64,000 nucleotides of DNA. Origin: Huiozyma naganishii CBS 8797 (taxonomy: Eukaryota; Ascomycota; Saccharomycetes; Saccharomycetales; Saccharomycetaceae). The notes under the pieces were generated by a model, which searched no databases, had not been told where the DNA came from, and worked only from the letters and a program-made list of their open reading frames with translations. Below are positions 30,010-39,170 of this stretch, one piece after another. The first letter of the stretch is position 1; the number at the start of each line of letters is the position of its first letter. Made by a program: the position numbers and the translations under genes. The DNA lies in assembly GCF_000348985.1 (NCBI RefSeq), contig NC_035927.1, forward strand, positions 706,552-770,551, written 5' to 3'.

Positions 30010-32064
30010 TTATGCTGGATTCTTTATTTTCCGATTAGAAGATATGTTGGACGTGGAGTTCGATGACGATGACGTTGCCGTCATCGTCGCCGAAGAGGCT
30101 AGTTGGTTGGATGACCTTGCCCTAGATATCGGGACCTTCTGTAGCTTTTGGGTCAGATCCTCCAAGTTCTTCTTGAACTGGGTATTTGTTTCTTTGCGAT
30201 CCTCTATTTGATGGTTCAGGCGTGCCATGCCGGCTTTCACGTCCTCTTGTTTTGCAATAAACTTGTTTGAACTCGCCTCAATCTCCAATTCGATGCTAGT
30301 TATCGACTCCTTGACTTTAACCAGCTCTTCACCAGCACTTTGCATAGCTTCATCTGCTCTCTTTATTTCCCTCTCCATGTACTCGTTCTCCAACGTTTTG
30401 GACTCCGATATGCGTTGTTCCCGTTCAATCTCTTCGTTTAAGCTATTAGATTTCTCGAAAAGATCGGTACACTCCTTCAATTCTGGAGTTCGAGCCTTCA
30501 ATGACTCCAGAAGCGATGCAAACTCAACCTCCAAGTTTTCAGTCTCTGTGTAATACAGCTTATTCTCCTGTTCCAATACATCGCTCTTTTTCACGTTATC
30601 CGCGACGACAGCTTTCGCATCATCGAGCTTGTGCGATATTTTCTGGTCTTCTTCCTGATAAAAGGTTATATGACCTTCCTCAATAGAATCCATTTCAAAG
30701 TACATCTGGATATCTTTAATTTGTCTCAGGATGTCCACGTACAGTTGACCCATATTTTGGATCAGCTTATGCGTCAGTATATTGCTGGACAAATGATAGT
30801 CAGATTCCATTTTCTGATCGCTGCTTATTATGCCCGTGAGTTGGCCCATGCCCTGCTTAGTGGGATTCTTGGAATAGTCGTTCTTGAGTCGCTTCGTTTC
30901 GTAGAAGGAGGGTGCAGATGCATTGTCCTCCGTATTCAAGGCGTCCGTCTTTTCGTTGGGGCTTCTGAAACGCCGCCTCTTCCTAGAATTTGTCGCTCCA
31001 CCATCATTATCATCAGACTCGCCAAAGTTAGCGTTCCCAATACTCGCTCGCTTGCTACTGAACTTGACTTCACTTAGCAACGACCTTTCCACGTCCATGG
31101 AGTTATACTTTTGGATCGGGAAGACGTCTGGCAGTGGCCACGGTATTAACGGGTTTTCTAGCCATTCCAGCAGATAGTTCAAGTGCTGATAGTAGATTGG
31201 CCTCAAATCAGGCGGTAAGGCCCCGACCCGGTCTCTCAAAACGACTACGGCAGCGGTGACGTTCTCTAAGTACTCCCTCGAGTTTTTCTCATACAACTTA
31301 CCAAAGTACAAAGCGCAATGGTCAATGGAGTTTATAGCGACCAGTCTTACGACAGGGGCCCGCGTTCGGCGGCCCCTGTTGCTTCTTGCGTGGGTCAGAA
31401 CCACCTGCATCTCCGGTGTATCCGGGTCAACACTAGAATCCACAGCAATTAACATATCAAACTGTCGGGTGCCCTTGGTGATTGGTAACGTTTCCGGATC
31501 CCATGACTTCGACGGAAATATGTGGCACGTACAACTGTACGACTTCTTCTGCTTCTTCAATTTTGACTTGATCGTCTGGCCATCGTACCGCTTGACGTTC
31601 ACGTTGCTCCCGAGCAGCAGCGCCTCAACCAAATCCATGGTCCGCCCTGGTCTACAGACAACCGCGGTATCCGTCTCGTACTCTTGCACGAGGGCAACCA
31701 GGTCCCGGAGCACTTGGAATTTCCCGCTCGTCTCCGCCAAATAACTGGGGACGTCTCTCGTGACGAGAGATTTGGGCAAGAAGTGGTCGATCAGAAGGTA
31801 CGGATGCGTAGCAACTAATTCATTGTTCCGGCACATCGTCTCCATGGATCCTAACACAACGTCCTCCTTGTAGTTCTTTGTCTCAAAGTACCGCAAAATG
31901 TCTGAGTAATGAAGTGAGACAATCTGGTCAGTCAACTCCCTCTGGTATGTGCACATCGTCGTGGGCAGCCAGTAATCCCCGGAAACGTTGCCCGAAACAC
32001 CCAGGATTGTAGCGTCGACAATGGACGGCACGGGCCGCGTGTCCAATATTCTCAAAAGATCCAT
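30010..32064 (-). CDS. HDA3: Histone deacetylase HDA1 complex subunit Hda3
   Basis: The 684-residue protein begins MDLLRILDTRPVPSIVDATILG, matching S. cerevisiae Hda3; upstream in-frame sequence lacks ATG. Residues about 1-350 form the helicase-like DNA-binding domain (GDYWLPTTMC, AVVCRPGRTMDLVEALLLG). Residues about 450-640 are a long coiled coil that pairs with Hda2. The tail is Ser-rich and disordered. With Hda1 and Hda2 it deacetylates H3/H2B for Tup1-linked repression. It corresponds to YPR179C. Confidence 0.96.
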   Translation of the reverse strand: MDLLRILDTRPVPSIVDATILGVSGNVSGDYWLPTTMCTYQRELTDQIVSLHYSDILRYFETKNYKEDVVLGSMETMCRNNELVATHPYLLIDHFLPKSLVTRDVPSYLAETSGKFQVLRDLVALVQEYETDTAVVCRPGRTMDLVEALLLGSNVNVKRYDGQTIKSKLKKQKKSYSCTCHIFPSKSWDPETLPITKGTRQFDMLIAVDSSVDPDTPEMQVVLTHARSNRGRRTRAPVVRLVAINSIDHCALYFGKLYEKNSREYLENVTAAVVVLRDRVGALPPDLRPIYYQHLNYLLEWLENPLIPWPLPDVFPIQKYNSMDVERSLLSEVKFSSKRASIGNANFGESDDNDGGATNSRKRRRFRSPNEKTDALNTEDNASAPSFYETKRLKNDYSKNPTKQGMGQLTGIISSDQKMESDYHLSSNILTHKLIQNMGQLYVDILRQIKDIQMYFEMDSIEEGHITFYQEEDQKISHKLDDAKAVVADNVKKSDVLEQENKLYYTETENLEVEFASLLESLKARTPELKECTDLFEKSNSLNEEIEREQRISESKTLENEYMEREIKRADEAMQSAGEELVKVKESITSIELEIEASSNKFIAKQEDVKAGMARLNHQIEDRKETNTQFKKNLEDLTQKLQKVPISRARSSNQLASSATMTATSSSSNSTSNISSNRKIKNPA

Positions 32065-32368
32065 CTTAGCTCTCCCGCTATAAATTAAAACAGTGTTCAA
32101 CAGCGGTGCTCAATATCTAAAAATAGAGACCCAAACAACCACAACGTAAAGTCACAGAGATAACACTCGTGAGTTACACGATTACACTTCTACATATAAC
32201 AGAATCATCCAAAAATATTAAAACTGAAAAATTCTGGATATTTTAAGCAAAAGCGATGAGTTGATGACGTACGTCGTAGCACTAGTGTTACTCTGAAGTA
32301 GTGTCTCTTGGAGGTCCGCTGCTGGTTCGATTGTGTGGGATATTTGTTAAGAGGACTAAGTGTACGGT
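32065..32368. promoter_or_regulatory. Divergent promoter HDA3-AOS1
   Basis: This AT-rich interval of 304 bp separates divergent genes. TATAAATTAAAAC near 32080-32092 lies very close to the HDA3 start. No specific factor site is evident to me. Confidence 0.4.
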
Positions 32369-33418
32369 ATGCTTGATTCTGGTGCTAATACGGGGGGTAA
32401 TTTGCTGAGTGCGGACGAGATTGCACTTTATGACCGGCAGATTCGGCTCTGGGGGTTGGCCGCACAGGCCAACATGCGGTCCGCTAAGGTGTTGCTGGCC
32501 GGGTGCGGGGCCATCGGGACCGAGATTACGAAGAATATCGTGCTGAGCGGGATTGGTCACTTGTGTATCTGTGACGGGCACGTCGTGACAGAGGAGGATC
32601 TCGGGTCGCAGTTCTTTCTAGCGCGGGACAGTGTCGGTCTGAAGAGGATTGCCGCAGTGAGGGAGAGGGTCGTGGAATTGAACCCACGGGTCGCTCTGTC
32701 CTTCGAGGACATATTCGTGGACACCATGGACGAGGAGTTCCTCGCAAAGTTCGACTTGGTTATTGGGACCGAGCTGGGTGAGCAGCAAATTTCGCACCTG
32801 AATAAGCTGACAAGGAAATTGAACATCCCACTGTACGTGGCTGGATCGAACGGCTTGTTTGGGTACATTTTCGTGGACTTGATACAGTTTGATGGGACGA
32901 ACGAGAAGTTGCAAAGTGCGAAACCCACTGTGACAGGATCAGTGTCTGCAAACAGAGAAATTATCAAAGTGGAGGTCCACACGGATGATGACGACGACAA
33001 GAAGACATTTGAAACGATTATGACTCGTAACAAATACAGACCGTTCGACGAAATGCTGCTAAATGCTACATTGAAGGGTCAGTTGAAAAGAAGACAGCTG
33101 AAACGGGTTTCTAATGTCTTACCATTGACGCTGACCCAACTACAGAACAGCAAGTTGCTTCACGAAAACGCTGAGAAATTCACCGAAAATGTTAGAACAA
33201 TGTGCGATCAGCTTGGAATTGACCAAGGGACACTGTCACAGGAGTACATCTCACAATTTATCAACCAGGCAGGGCTGGAGTTTGCTCCAGTAGCTGCTGT
33301 TATCGGAGGCGTCCTTGCACAAGACGTGGTCAATATCTTGGGGAAAAGACAATTGCCCCTGAACAACTTCATCATCTTTGATGGAATCACATTGGATATG
33401 CCCATCTTCGAGTTGTGA
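32369..33418 (+). CDS. AOS1: SUMO-activating enzyme E1 subunit Aos1
   Basis: The 349-residue protein is a ThiF/E1-type adenylation subunit: ALYDRQIRLWGLAAQANMRSAK near residue 20, the nucleotide-binding GCGAIGTEITKNIVLSGIG near residue 50, and the C-terminal FAPVAAVIGGVLAQDVVNILGKRQLPLNNFIIFDG. It pairs with Uba2 to activate Smt3 (SUMO) in the nucleus. The ATG at 32369 gives family length (347 in S. cerevisiae, YPR180W). Transcription converges on SEC23. Confidence 0.97.
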   Translation: MLDSGANTGGNLLSADEIALYDRQIRLWGLAAQANMRSAKVLLAGCGAIGTEITKNIVLSGIGHLCICDGHVVTEEDLGSQFFLARDSVGLKRIAAVRERVVELNPRVALSFEDIFVDTMDEEFLAKFDLVIGTELGEQQISHLNKLTRKLNIPLYVAGSNGLFGYIFVDLIQFDGTNEKLQSAKPTVTGSVSANREIIKVEVHTDDDDDKKTFETIMTRNKYRPFDEMLLNATLKGQLKRRQLKRVSNVLPLTLTQLQNSKLLHENAEKFTENVRTMCDQLGIDQGTLSQEYISQFINQAGLEFAPVAAVIGGVLAQDVVNILGKRQLPLNNFIIFDGITLDMPIFEL

Positions 33419-33613
33419 TAAGATATAAGTAGTAAAGAGAAAGAAAGGTAAGATATATAATTATATATGTTTCTTGGGTAAAAAGGTTTTGCATACTGTA
33501 TTTTGTATCCATTACGTGTTCGAACGGAAACATGGGAACACGGTTTTGAAGAAATTTCCTAACTTCTGGCAAAGGGCGGTGCCCCTGCGAAATTTCGATG
33601 GATTAAATTCTAG

Positions 33614-35923
33614 TTATGACTGGCCTGTAACGGCAACTTGCTGTAAGTGGGTCATGAAATTTTGCAGCGAGACATCGTCGGTTAAGACAATGGTGGAACC
33701 GCTGCGGGCCATATCCTGGTAGTTATCCGAGGGGTTCAACTTAGACAACAGGAATCTGGCCTGAGAACCACCGGCCTCTGTGTCAATAAATCTTGGTAGC
33801 GGAAATCTATCAACCAACAGTTCAGCAGCCTCCAGTTTGGGCTCCTCCAATAGCGCTTTAAAATCAGCATAGTTGGGGTCGTCTTGATAACCAGCTTTCC
33901 TCCATTGAGCAATTTGTTCACCATGATATATCAAGATGTAGAAGAAAGTATCCAACAACAGAATCGTGTTTGGTTTCACCGACACAGAGTCCAAGAGAAC
34001 AGGCTGTGGATCCTCCTCCATGGAGAACGATGTCAGAGTAGGCTGGATCATGATCAACGAGTTAGTTGTGTCCTCTCTGGTGAAGATGTGTCTGTAGAAG
34101 GCAGTCTCATCTGGCGAGTTGTTGAACACACTTAGGAACTGTGATCTTCTCAAGTAGTACGTGAACTGAGGGTACAGGGAGAAGTTTGGTGCCAGTCTGA
34201 ACGACGCTGGGTCCTCTTTGTTGTAGTCCGCGTATTTCTGGCACAGTTTGATCAAGTTCCGGTCGATCCATCTGATGACGTCCGCACCGTCGTCCTGTTC
34301 TGCCTTGTATACTGCAATTCTTGCCATCAACACAGCTGCCGCCTCTTGGTCGAACGATGCGGCGATCGCAGGTGTCCCGAATGGCAGCAGTTGGTTCGCA
34401 ACAGTAGTCACTCTAATACGGTTTGTCCCGGAGGAGTGCTGGTACGATGTGACAAATTGTGTGTAGGCAAGCTTGGGTCCGTCCCCGTTCATCATGCCCA
34501 TGTTGTTCCCCGCGGTGTTGTTGGCGACCGTGTTTGCAATTTCAAAGAACACGGCGTAGGTGTGATGTGGGGACAAAGTGGACATCTTCCATGTGGAGGT
34601 ACCACCGCTGCCGATCTCCGAGTCGCTGATGTTGTGCGCGTCTGTCTTCTTGACTGCAGTGGCGTGGCCGACAAGCCCTTGCAATTTCAAGTCCTTGCTT
34701 GTCTTGACGGACATGATACCGTTGAAGGCCATCTTCAAGTATCCCTCCTCATCCTTCGAGAACAGTCTCGTGTAGGACTGCTTAAAGATCGCTGTGGAGA
34801 ACGCATCGGTCAACAGCAGTACCCCACCTGTAGAGTCTGTCAATTGCTTCATCTCAGACATACCGACCTGGTCGTACGACCCAGCAAAGATGTCAACCGT
34901 GTGACCGTTCTCGGCGATTCTGTTGGCGATTTGGTTGTAGAACTTGCAAGCCTTCTTGTAGTGGGCGGCGCGGTCCGAGTCGATATCATGGTGTGATCTC
35001 AGAGGGTCCTTCAATTCCGAGTTGACGATCAGCCCAGGAGACAGCGTGCCTGGCCCAGCAGCAAACAGGATGATCCGTGCTGGGACGTTCTTGTAGCAGC
35101 CTTGCAACAGCAGCGAGGCAATGTTCAGAGCTGACCCTGTCGCTCGCAAAGGTCTGTGCCCCGCTGGGACTGACCACTGGTCTGGGGACAAGTTCTCCAA
35201 CAACTGGTTGAGCTTGAACTCGACTTGCTCCAATGGCAAAAAGAACCTGTTAAGCGAGACTGGAGTCACTTTCAAGTTTGGCACTGCCATCCCGCTTGCC
35301 GGTTTCTGACCCGTGAGCATCTCGGTGAGCTGGTCGATCTGGTACTCTCTGTCACCTCTGAAGACGTTGCACCTGTCGATCGTTTCACTGGACAGGTCGT
35401 GCAGTTGCACGACGTTCCCGTAGGTGATCAACCCAATCAGCGCGTTCGGTGGCAGCACGGACAACGAAGTAATGATACTTTCCTTCAACGCGTCAAGGTT
35501 CTCCTGTTCGGAAGTAATGTCAATGACGAAGAAGAAGATGGGTGGGATCTGCACGGGCTTGTTGGTGATGTACTCTACGGTGGTCATCTGCAACTCAAGT
35601 GGCATGTTCTCCTGCGTCATGTTCGCATACTGCGTGGGCAAGTGGTTTCTCGAGTTACAGATCGGACACGTCCACGAGTTGCTGCGAGGGTCAATCGCAC
35701 AGTAAGGGTTCAAAATCGCCTTACATTGCGGACCAGAACACACGACAGGGTTGTACTGTGCGAGATTCAGTTGCGACTCCCCATTCTCATCCTCGAACTC
35801 CTTCAGCGGCGTGTAAACGCACCCGACCGGGATCACGTTCTTGTTAGCGTCCGTTCTTGTCGAGGGGAACACGTTCCAGGAGAAACGTACCCCGTTGATG
35901 TCCTCGTTGGTCTCGAAATCCAT
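33614..35923 (-). CDS. SEC23: COPII coat GTPase-activating protein Sec23
   Basis: The 769-residue protein follows the Sec23 plan: zinc finger with four cysteines ([16 protein letters not shown] and WTCPICNS, residues about 56-83), trunk domain with the vWA-like core ([15 protein letters not shown]), beta sandwich, helical region and a gelsolin domain ending near the C-terminus. It activates Sar1 GTP hydrolysis and forms the inner COPII coat with Sec24. S. cerevisiae SEC23 (YPR181C) has 768 residues. Confidence 0.98.
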   Translation of the reverse strand: MDFETNEDINGVRFSWNVFPSTRTDANKNVIPVGCVYTPLKEFEDENGESQLNLAQYNPVVCSGPQCKAILNPYCAIDPRSNSWTCPICNSRNHLPTQYANMTQENMPLELQMTTVEYITNKPVQIPPIFFFVIDITSEQENLDALKESIITSLSVLPPNALIGLITYGNVVQLHDLSSETIDRCNVFRGDREYQIDQLTEMLTGQKPASGMAVPNLKVTPVSLNRFFLPLEQVEFKLNQLLENLSPDQWSVPAGHRPLRATGSALNIASLLLQGCYKNVPARIILFAAGPGTLSPGLIVNSELKDPLRSHHDIDSDRAAHYKKACKFYNQIANRIAENGHTVDIFAGSYDQVGMSEMKQLTDSTGGVLLLTDAFSTAIFKQSYTRLFSKDEEGYLKMAFNGIMSVKTSKDLKLQGLVGHATAVKKTDAHNISDSEIGSGGTSTWKMSTLSPHHTYAVFFEIANTVANNTAGNNMGMMNGDGPKLAYTQFVTSYQHSSGTNRIRVTTVANQLLPFGTPAIAASFDQEAAAVLMARIAVYKAEQDDGADVIRWIDRNLIKLCQKYADYNKEDPASFRLAPNFSLYPQFTYYLRRSQFLSVFNNSPDETAFYRHIFTREDTTNSLIMIQPTLTSFSMEEDPQPVLLDSVSVKPNTILLLDTFFYILIYHGEQIAQWRKAGYQDDPNYADFKALLEEPKLEAAELLVDRFPLPRFIDTEAGGSQARFLLSKLNPSDNYQDMARSGSTIVLTDDVSLQNFMTHLQQVAVTGQS

Positions 35924-36209
35924 TGGCAGCTTCCTGAGTGTCTATGCCTAGCAATACCACGCTGTTCTGCTCCCTTTCCCTCTCTTCCTTCTCGTCTGTT
36001 GTGGACACGTCGAAACGAAGAAGAATTGTATCAAAAATTTTCAGTGTCTCAAGAGATCGAAGTAAGTGCAGTGACGAGTGCGTTGGGAAGTTGCACTGCT
36101 GTGAGTGGCTTGTCTTGGTGATTGGGAAACTGTCAGTGGAAGTGTTTGGAGCCCTGTTTCCACAGTATCCTTTCGTCCCACCCACTTTGCGATACTCGAC
36201 CACGGGAAA

Positions 36210-37436
36210 ATGGAAAGTTTTCGCCAGGAAGGACGTTGGTCACTGTTGGCCGTTGTGTGTCTCGCAGTGACAGTGCGGTGCGCCGTGACCGCCATGTTCC
36301 CTTCGCTGCAACAGCAGTTAGATCAACAGGTCGAATTTTCGACGCCAATGACGTCGTATAAATCGCTGCGTGAAGGTTTGTTCCTTCTGCGACATGGGCT
36401 GCCCGTATACTCCGGAGGTGTAGTACACCAGCCACCGTTGCTTCTCAGTGTGTTCAGTCGGGTGCCCAATTGTTGTCACAGGTACCTGTACGCGGTGGCA
36501 GACGGGGTCGTTGCATGTCAGCTGATGCTCGTGTCGCGTGCCCTGTTCTCACGTACTCCAGGGCAGAGACGGGTCCCCACATGGGTCGTTGGGCTGCTGT
36601 TTGCACTGAACCCACTTGCGTTGCTCTCGTGTGTGAGCCAATCAACCGTGTCCCTCACAAACGTGGCTCTGTCGTCATGTGTCTACTGCGCCGTTGTGCT
36701 TCGAAACACATGGCTCAGCGGTGTTGCACTAGCTTTCGCAAGTTACTTGAACGTGTACAATGCGGTTCTCGCGATACCGCTGTTCAATGCGTTCAACGGT
36801 GCACGCCGCGAGGTGTGTCTCTTCACGAGCGTGTTTGCCCTGTGCCTTGCGTTGCTTCTCCTGCTGAGCGGGTCACAGGGCAACGGTGGTGCATTCGATG
36901 GGTCATTTCTACAAGCGACGTACGGTGCGATGATCCGGTTCGAATCCGTCGCTCCAAACCTCGGTCTATGGTGGTACTTCTTCATCGAGATGTTCCAAGA
37001 GTTCATCCCCTTCTTCAAGGGCGTGTTCAACGTGTTCCACGTCGGTGTTACGCCCGCCATTGCATGGAGGTTCAGGGGGCAACCACTGTACAGTTTTGTG
37101 ATCAGTCTACTGTGGCTCACACTCACGAAACCGTACCCTACTTTGGGGGACACAGCACTGTGCTTTGCGTACTTACCCCTGTTCGCACCGTTGTTCGGGT
37201 ACCTTAAGTACCCACTCTTCTCAACACTACTGTTCCTACACGGTGTGATGCTCTCGCCCATTTTCTACCACCTGTGGATCGACCTCGGGTCCGGGAACAG
37301 TAACTTCTTCTACGCAGTTTCCCTCGTGTACGCCCTGGCCCTCGGGTCCATCATTGCGGACTTCGTCTGGGCCATGCTTCGCATGGAGTACGACGGCGGC
37401 TCGCCGAACTACAAAAGACGTCTCACCCAGATATAA
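36210..37436 (+). CDS. GAB1: GPI transamidase subunit Gab1 (PIG-U family)
   Basis: The 408-residue polytopic membrane protein has about eight hydrophobic helices and the PIG-U signatures: TSYKSLREGLFLLRHGLPVYSGGVVHQPPLLL near residues 50-85, LLFALNPLALLSC, and MFQEFIPFFKGVFNVFHVG. It acts in the ER transamidase that attaches GPI anchors, including those of wall adhesins such as the two at the left end. In S. cerevisiae GAB1 is YLR459W, next to NBP1 and YLR456W, so this locus merges the two duplicated tracks. The ATG at 36210 begins the first plausible membrane protein; upstream codons have no ATG in frame. Confidence 0.93.
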   Translation: MESFRQEGRWSLLAVVCLAVTVRCAVTAMFPSLQQQLDQQVEFSTPMTSYKSLREGLFLLRHGLPVYSGGVVHQPPLLLSVFSRVPNCCHRYLYAVADGVVACQLMLVSRALFSRTPGQRRVPTWVVGLLFALNPLALLSCVSQSTVSLTNVALSSCVYCAVVLRNTWLSGVALAFASYLNVYNAVLAIPLFNAFNGARREVCLFTSVFALCLALLLLLSGSQGNGGAFDGSFLQATYGAMIRFESVAPNLGLWWYFFIEMFQEFIPFFKGVFNVFHVGVTPAIAWRFRGQPLYSFVISLLWLTLTKPYPTLGDTALCFAYLPLFAPLFGYLKYPLFSTLLFLHGVMLSPIFYHLWIDLGSGNSNFFYAVSLVYALALGSIIADFVWAMLRMEYDGGSPNYKRRLTQI

Positions 37437-37601
37437 ACTACATACAACTACAATCTACATCTATAGCTACTCTTCACCGACTGCTCATCACGAACTGAAC
37501 AGTTTTTAAAGCCGTTTTTTGAACCGCAGAAGAAGACACCCTGTGTTGCAAGAGAGAGGGAGAAAGCGGGCAGATAGACCGTACTGGTGACCCGCTCGCA
37601 C

Positions 37602-38005
37602 ATGTCAGAGGTATGTTATGTTGTTGCTGTGTGTGTACTGCAACTTGCAGAGATGCACTGGGCTTTCTTTCCCCGACGCCCCTTTCAATTATACTGACAA
37701 GAAAGATATAAAGATCAGTGGGCAAATTTGCCTCTCTTCAATTTGTTTAGATCACCCCCGTCAACCCGAAACCGTTTCTACGCTCGCTCGTGAACGAGCG
37801 TGTTGTCGTGAAGTTGAAGTTCAACGACACAACGTACAGGGGCACGCTGCTCTCCACAGACAACTACTTTAACTTGCAACTCGCAGACGCAGAGGAGATC
37901 ATCGGCAGCACAAACAGGGGAACAGTCGGCGAGATCTTCATCCGCTGCAACAACGTCCTCTGGATCGGCACGGATCAGGACCAGCCGTCGCCCAAGACAG
38001 CTTGA
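37602..38005 (+). CDS. SMX3: Sm protein F (SmF/Smx3), with an intron after codon 3
   Basis: Exon 1 (37602-37610) encodes MSE. The intron (37611-37750, 140 nt) has donor GTATGT, branch-like TACTGAC at 37692-37698 and acceptor TTTAG. Exon 2 (37751-38005) encodes ITPVNPKPFLRSLVNERVVVKLKF, then the Sm fold with STDNYFNLQLADAEE and IFIRCNNVLWI. The 87-residue product matches S. cerevisiae SmF (86 residues, YPR182W). Another CAG at about 37715 would be out of frame, so the distal acceptor must be used. SmF is part of the heptameric ring of U1, U2, U4 and U5 snRNPs. Confidence 0.93.
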
Positions 38006-38146
38006 CCATCGAGAAGACGACACGTTACACACACTATGGAAAATTTTTCACTTTATATAATACTAAGCAGACCGCGTTATGTAACACGTCTGTACTATAG
38101 GTTCTGGAACTAGCTGGTCAAGACAAGCTTATTATACTGCCGAAAT

Positions 38147-38954
38147 ATGACGATCACTCAGTCTGTTATTGTCCCCGCTTACAAGGAGAAGTTGAACATC
38201 AAGCCGCTGACGCAGCGGTTGTTCGCCGCTTTGGGCAACGACGCGTCCAATTGCACTGAACTCGTCTTCGTCGACGACAACTCGCAGGATGGATCCGTTG
38301 AGGAAGTTGAGGCTCTGCAGAGACAGGGATATAACGTCAAGATCACCGTGCGTACCACGGAACGTGGTCTTTCCTCTGCGGTGCTTCGCGGGTTCCACGA
38401 CGCACAGGGCCAGTACGTCATCTGCATGGACGCAGACTTGCAACACCCACCTGAGTCCGTGCCCATGCTATTCGATGCTCTTAAGAAACACGCGTTCGTC
38501 GTGGGCACGCGGTACGCCCCAGGGGTCGGTATCGACAAGGACTGGCCTTTGCACAGACGTGTCATCTCTGCTACGGCGCGGATGATGGCCAGACCGCTCA
38601 CCGAGTGCAGCGACCCAATGAGCGGGTTCTTCGGGCTGCAGAAACAGTACCTAGACAAGGCAGACCCTGCGGTCATCAACTCCGAGGGGTTCAAGATCGC
38701 TCTCGAATTGCTCGCCAAACTCGCCCCTCCCAGAGGACCCTGCGAAGAGATTGGGCGAGGTGCCCTTCTCCTTCGGTGTCAGAACTGAGGGTGAGTCCAA
38801 ACTGTCTGGGAAAGTCATCGTTCAGTACTTGCAACAGCTACAACAACTCTACGTCTTCAAATACGGCGGGGAGAACCTCCTCCTGTTTCTCTTATTCGCG
38901 CTCATCTTAGCGCTTTACTTCGTCTACCAACTCTACAGCCTGCTTCGTGGATAG
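38147..38954 (+). pseudogene. DPM1: Dolichol-phosphate mannose synthase Dpm1, interrupted by a one-base insertion
   Basis: The GT2 domain (VIVPAYKEKLNIKPL, FVDDNSQDGS, MDADLQHPP, DPMSGFFGLQK) is intact from the ATG at 38147 to EEIG. There an extra C at 38756 changes the frame and gives a stop at 38786-38788 after 213 codons. Removing nothing but that base, the next frame reads EVPFSFGVRTEGESKLSGKV and a C-terminal membrane anchor (LLFLLFALILALYFVYQLY), ending at 38954; total length would be 268, as in S. cerevisiae (267). Dpm1 makes Dol-P-Man for GPI anchors, N- and O-mannosylation and is essential in yeast. A sequencing error is the most likely cause; a true mutation or +1 recoding at GGG-CGA is possible. 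Confidence 0.85.
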
Positions 38955-39073
38955 GACACCCCAATGCAGGGACACCTCAGTACGTACCATGTATACAGAG
39001 TTATCTAATCGACCATTAACAGGTCTCGTCGTTTCGCAATGCCCCGTGAATTTGGAAAAGGAGAAGCTGCGAG

Positions 39074-39086
39074 TATATAAAGGGGG
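39074..39086 (+). promoter_or_regulatory. TATA box and AGGGG (STRE-like) site of GDB1
   Basis: TATATAA (39074-39080) is followed directly by AGGGGGG (39081-39087), 90 bp before the GDB1 ATG. AGGGG is the stress response core bound by Msn2/Msn4, which is typical for glycogen metabolism genes. The close overlap with TATA leaves its function uncertain. Confidence 0.55.
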
Positions 39087-39170
39087 GACGTTCAACAGAT
39101 TGAAGTTGCGAGACTACGAGGCGGTCAATTGCTCCAGTTCTGGTTCGATAATAATCGCCACACTGCAACA

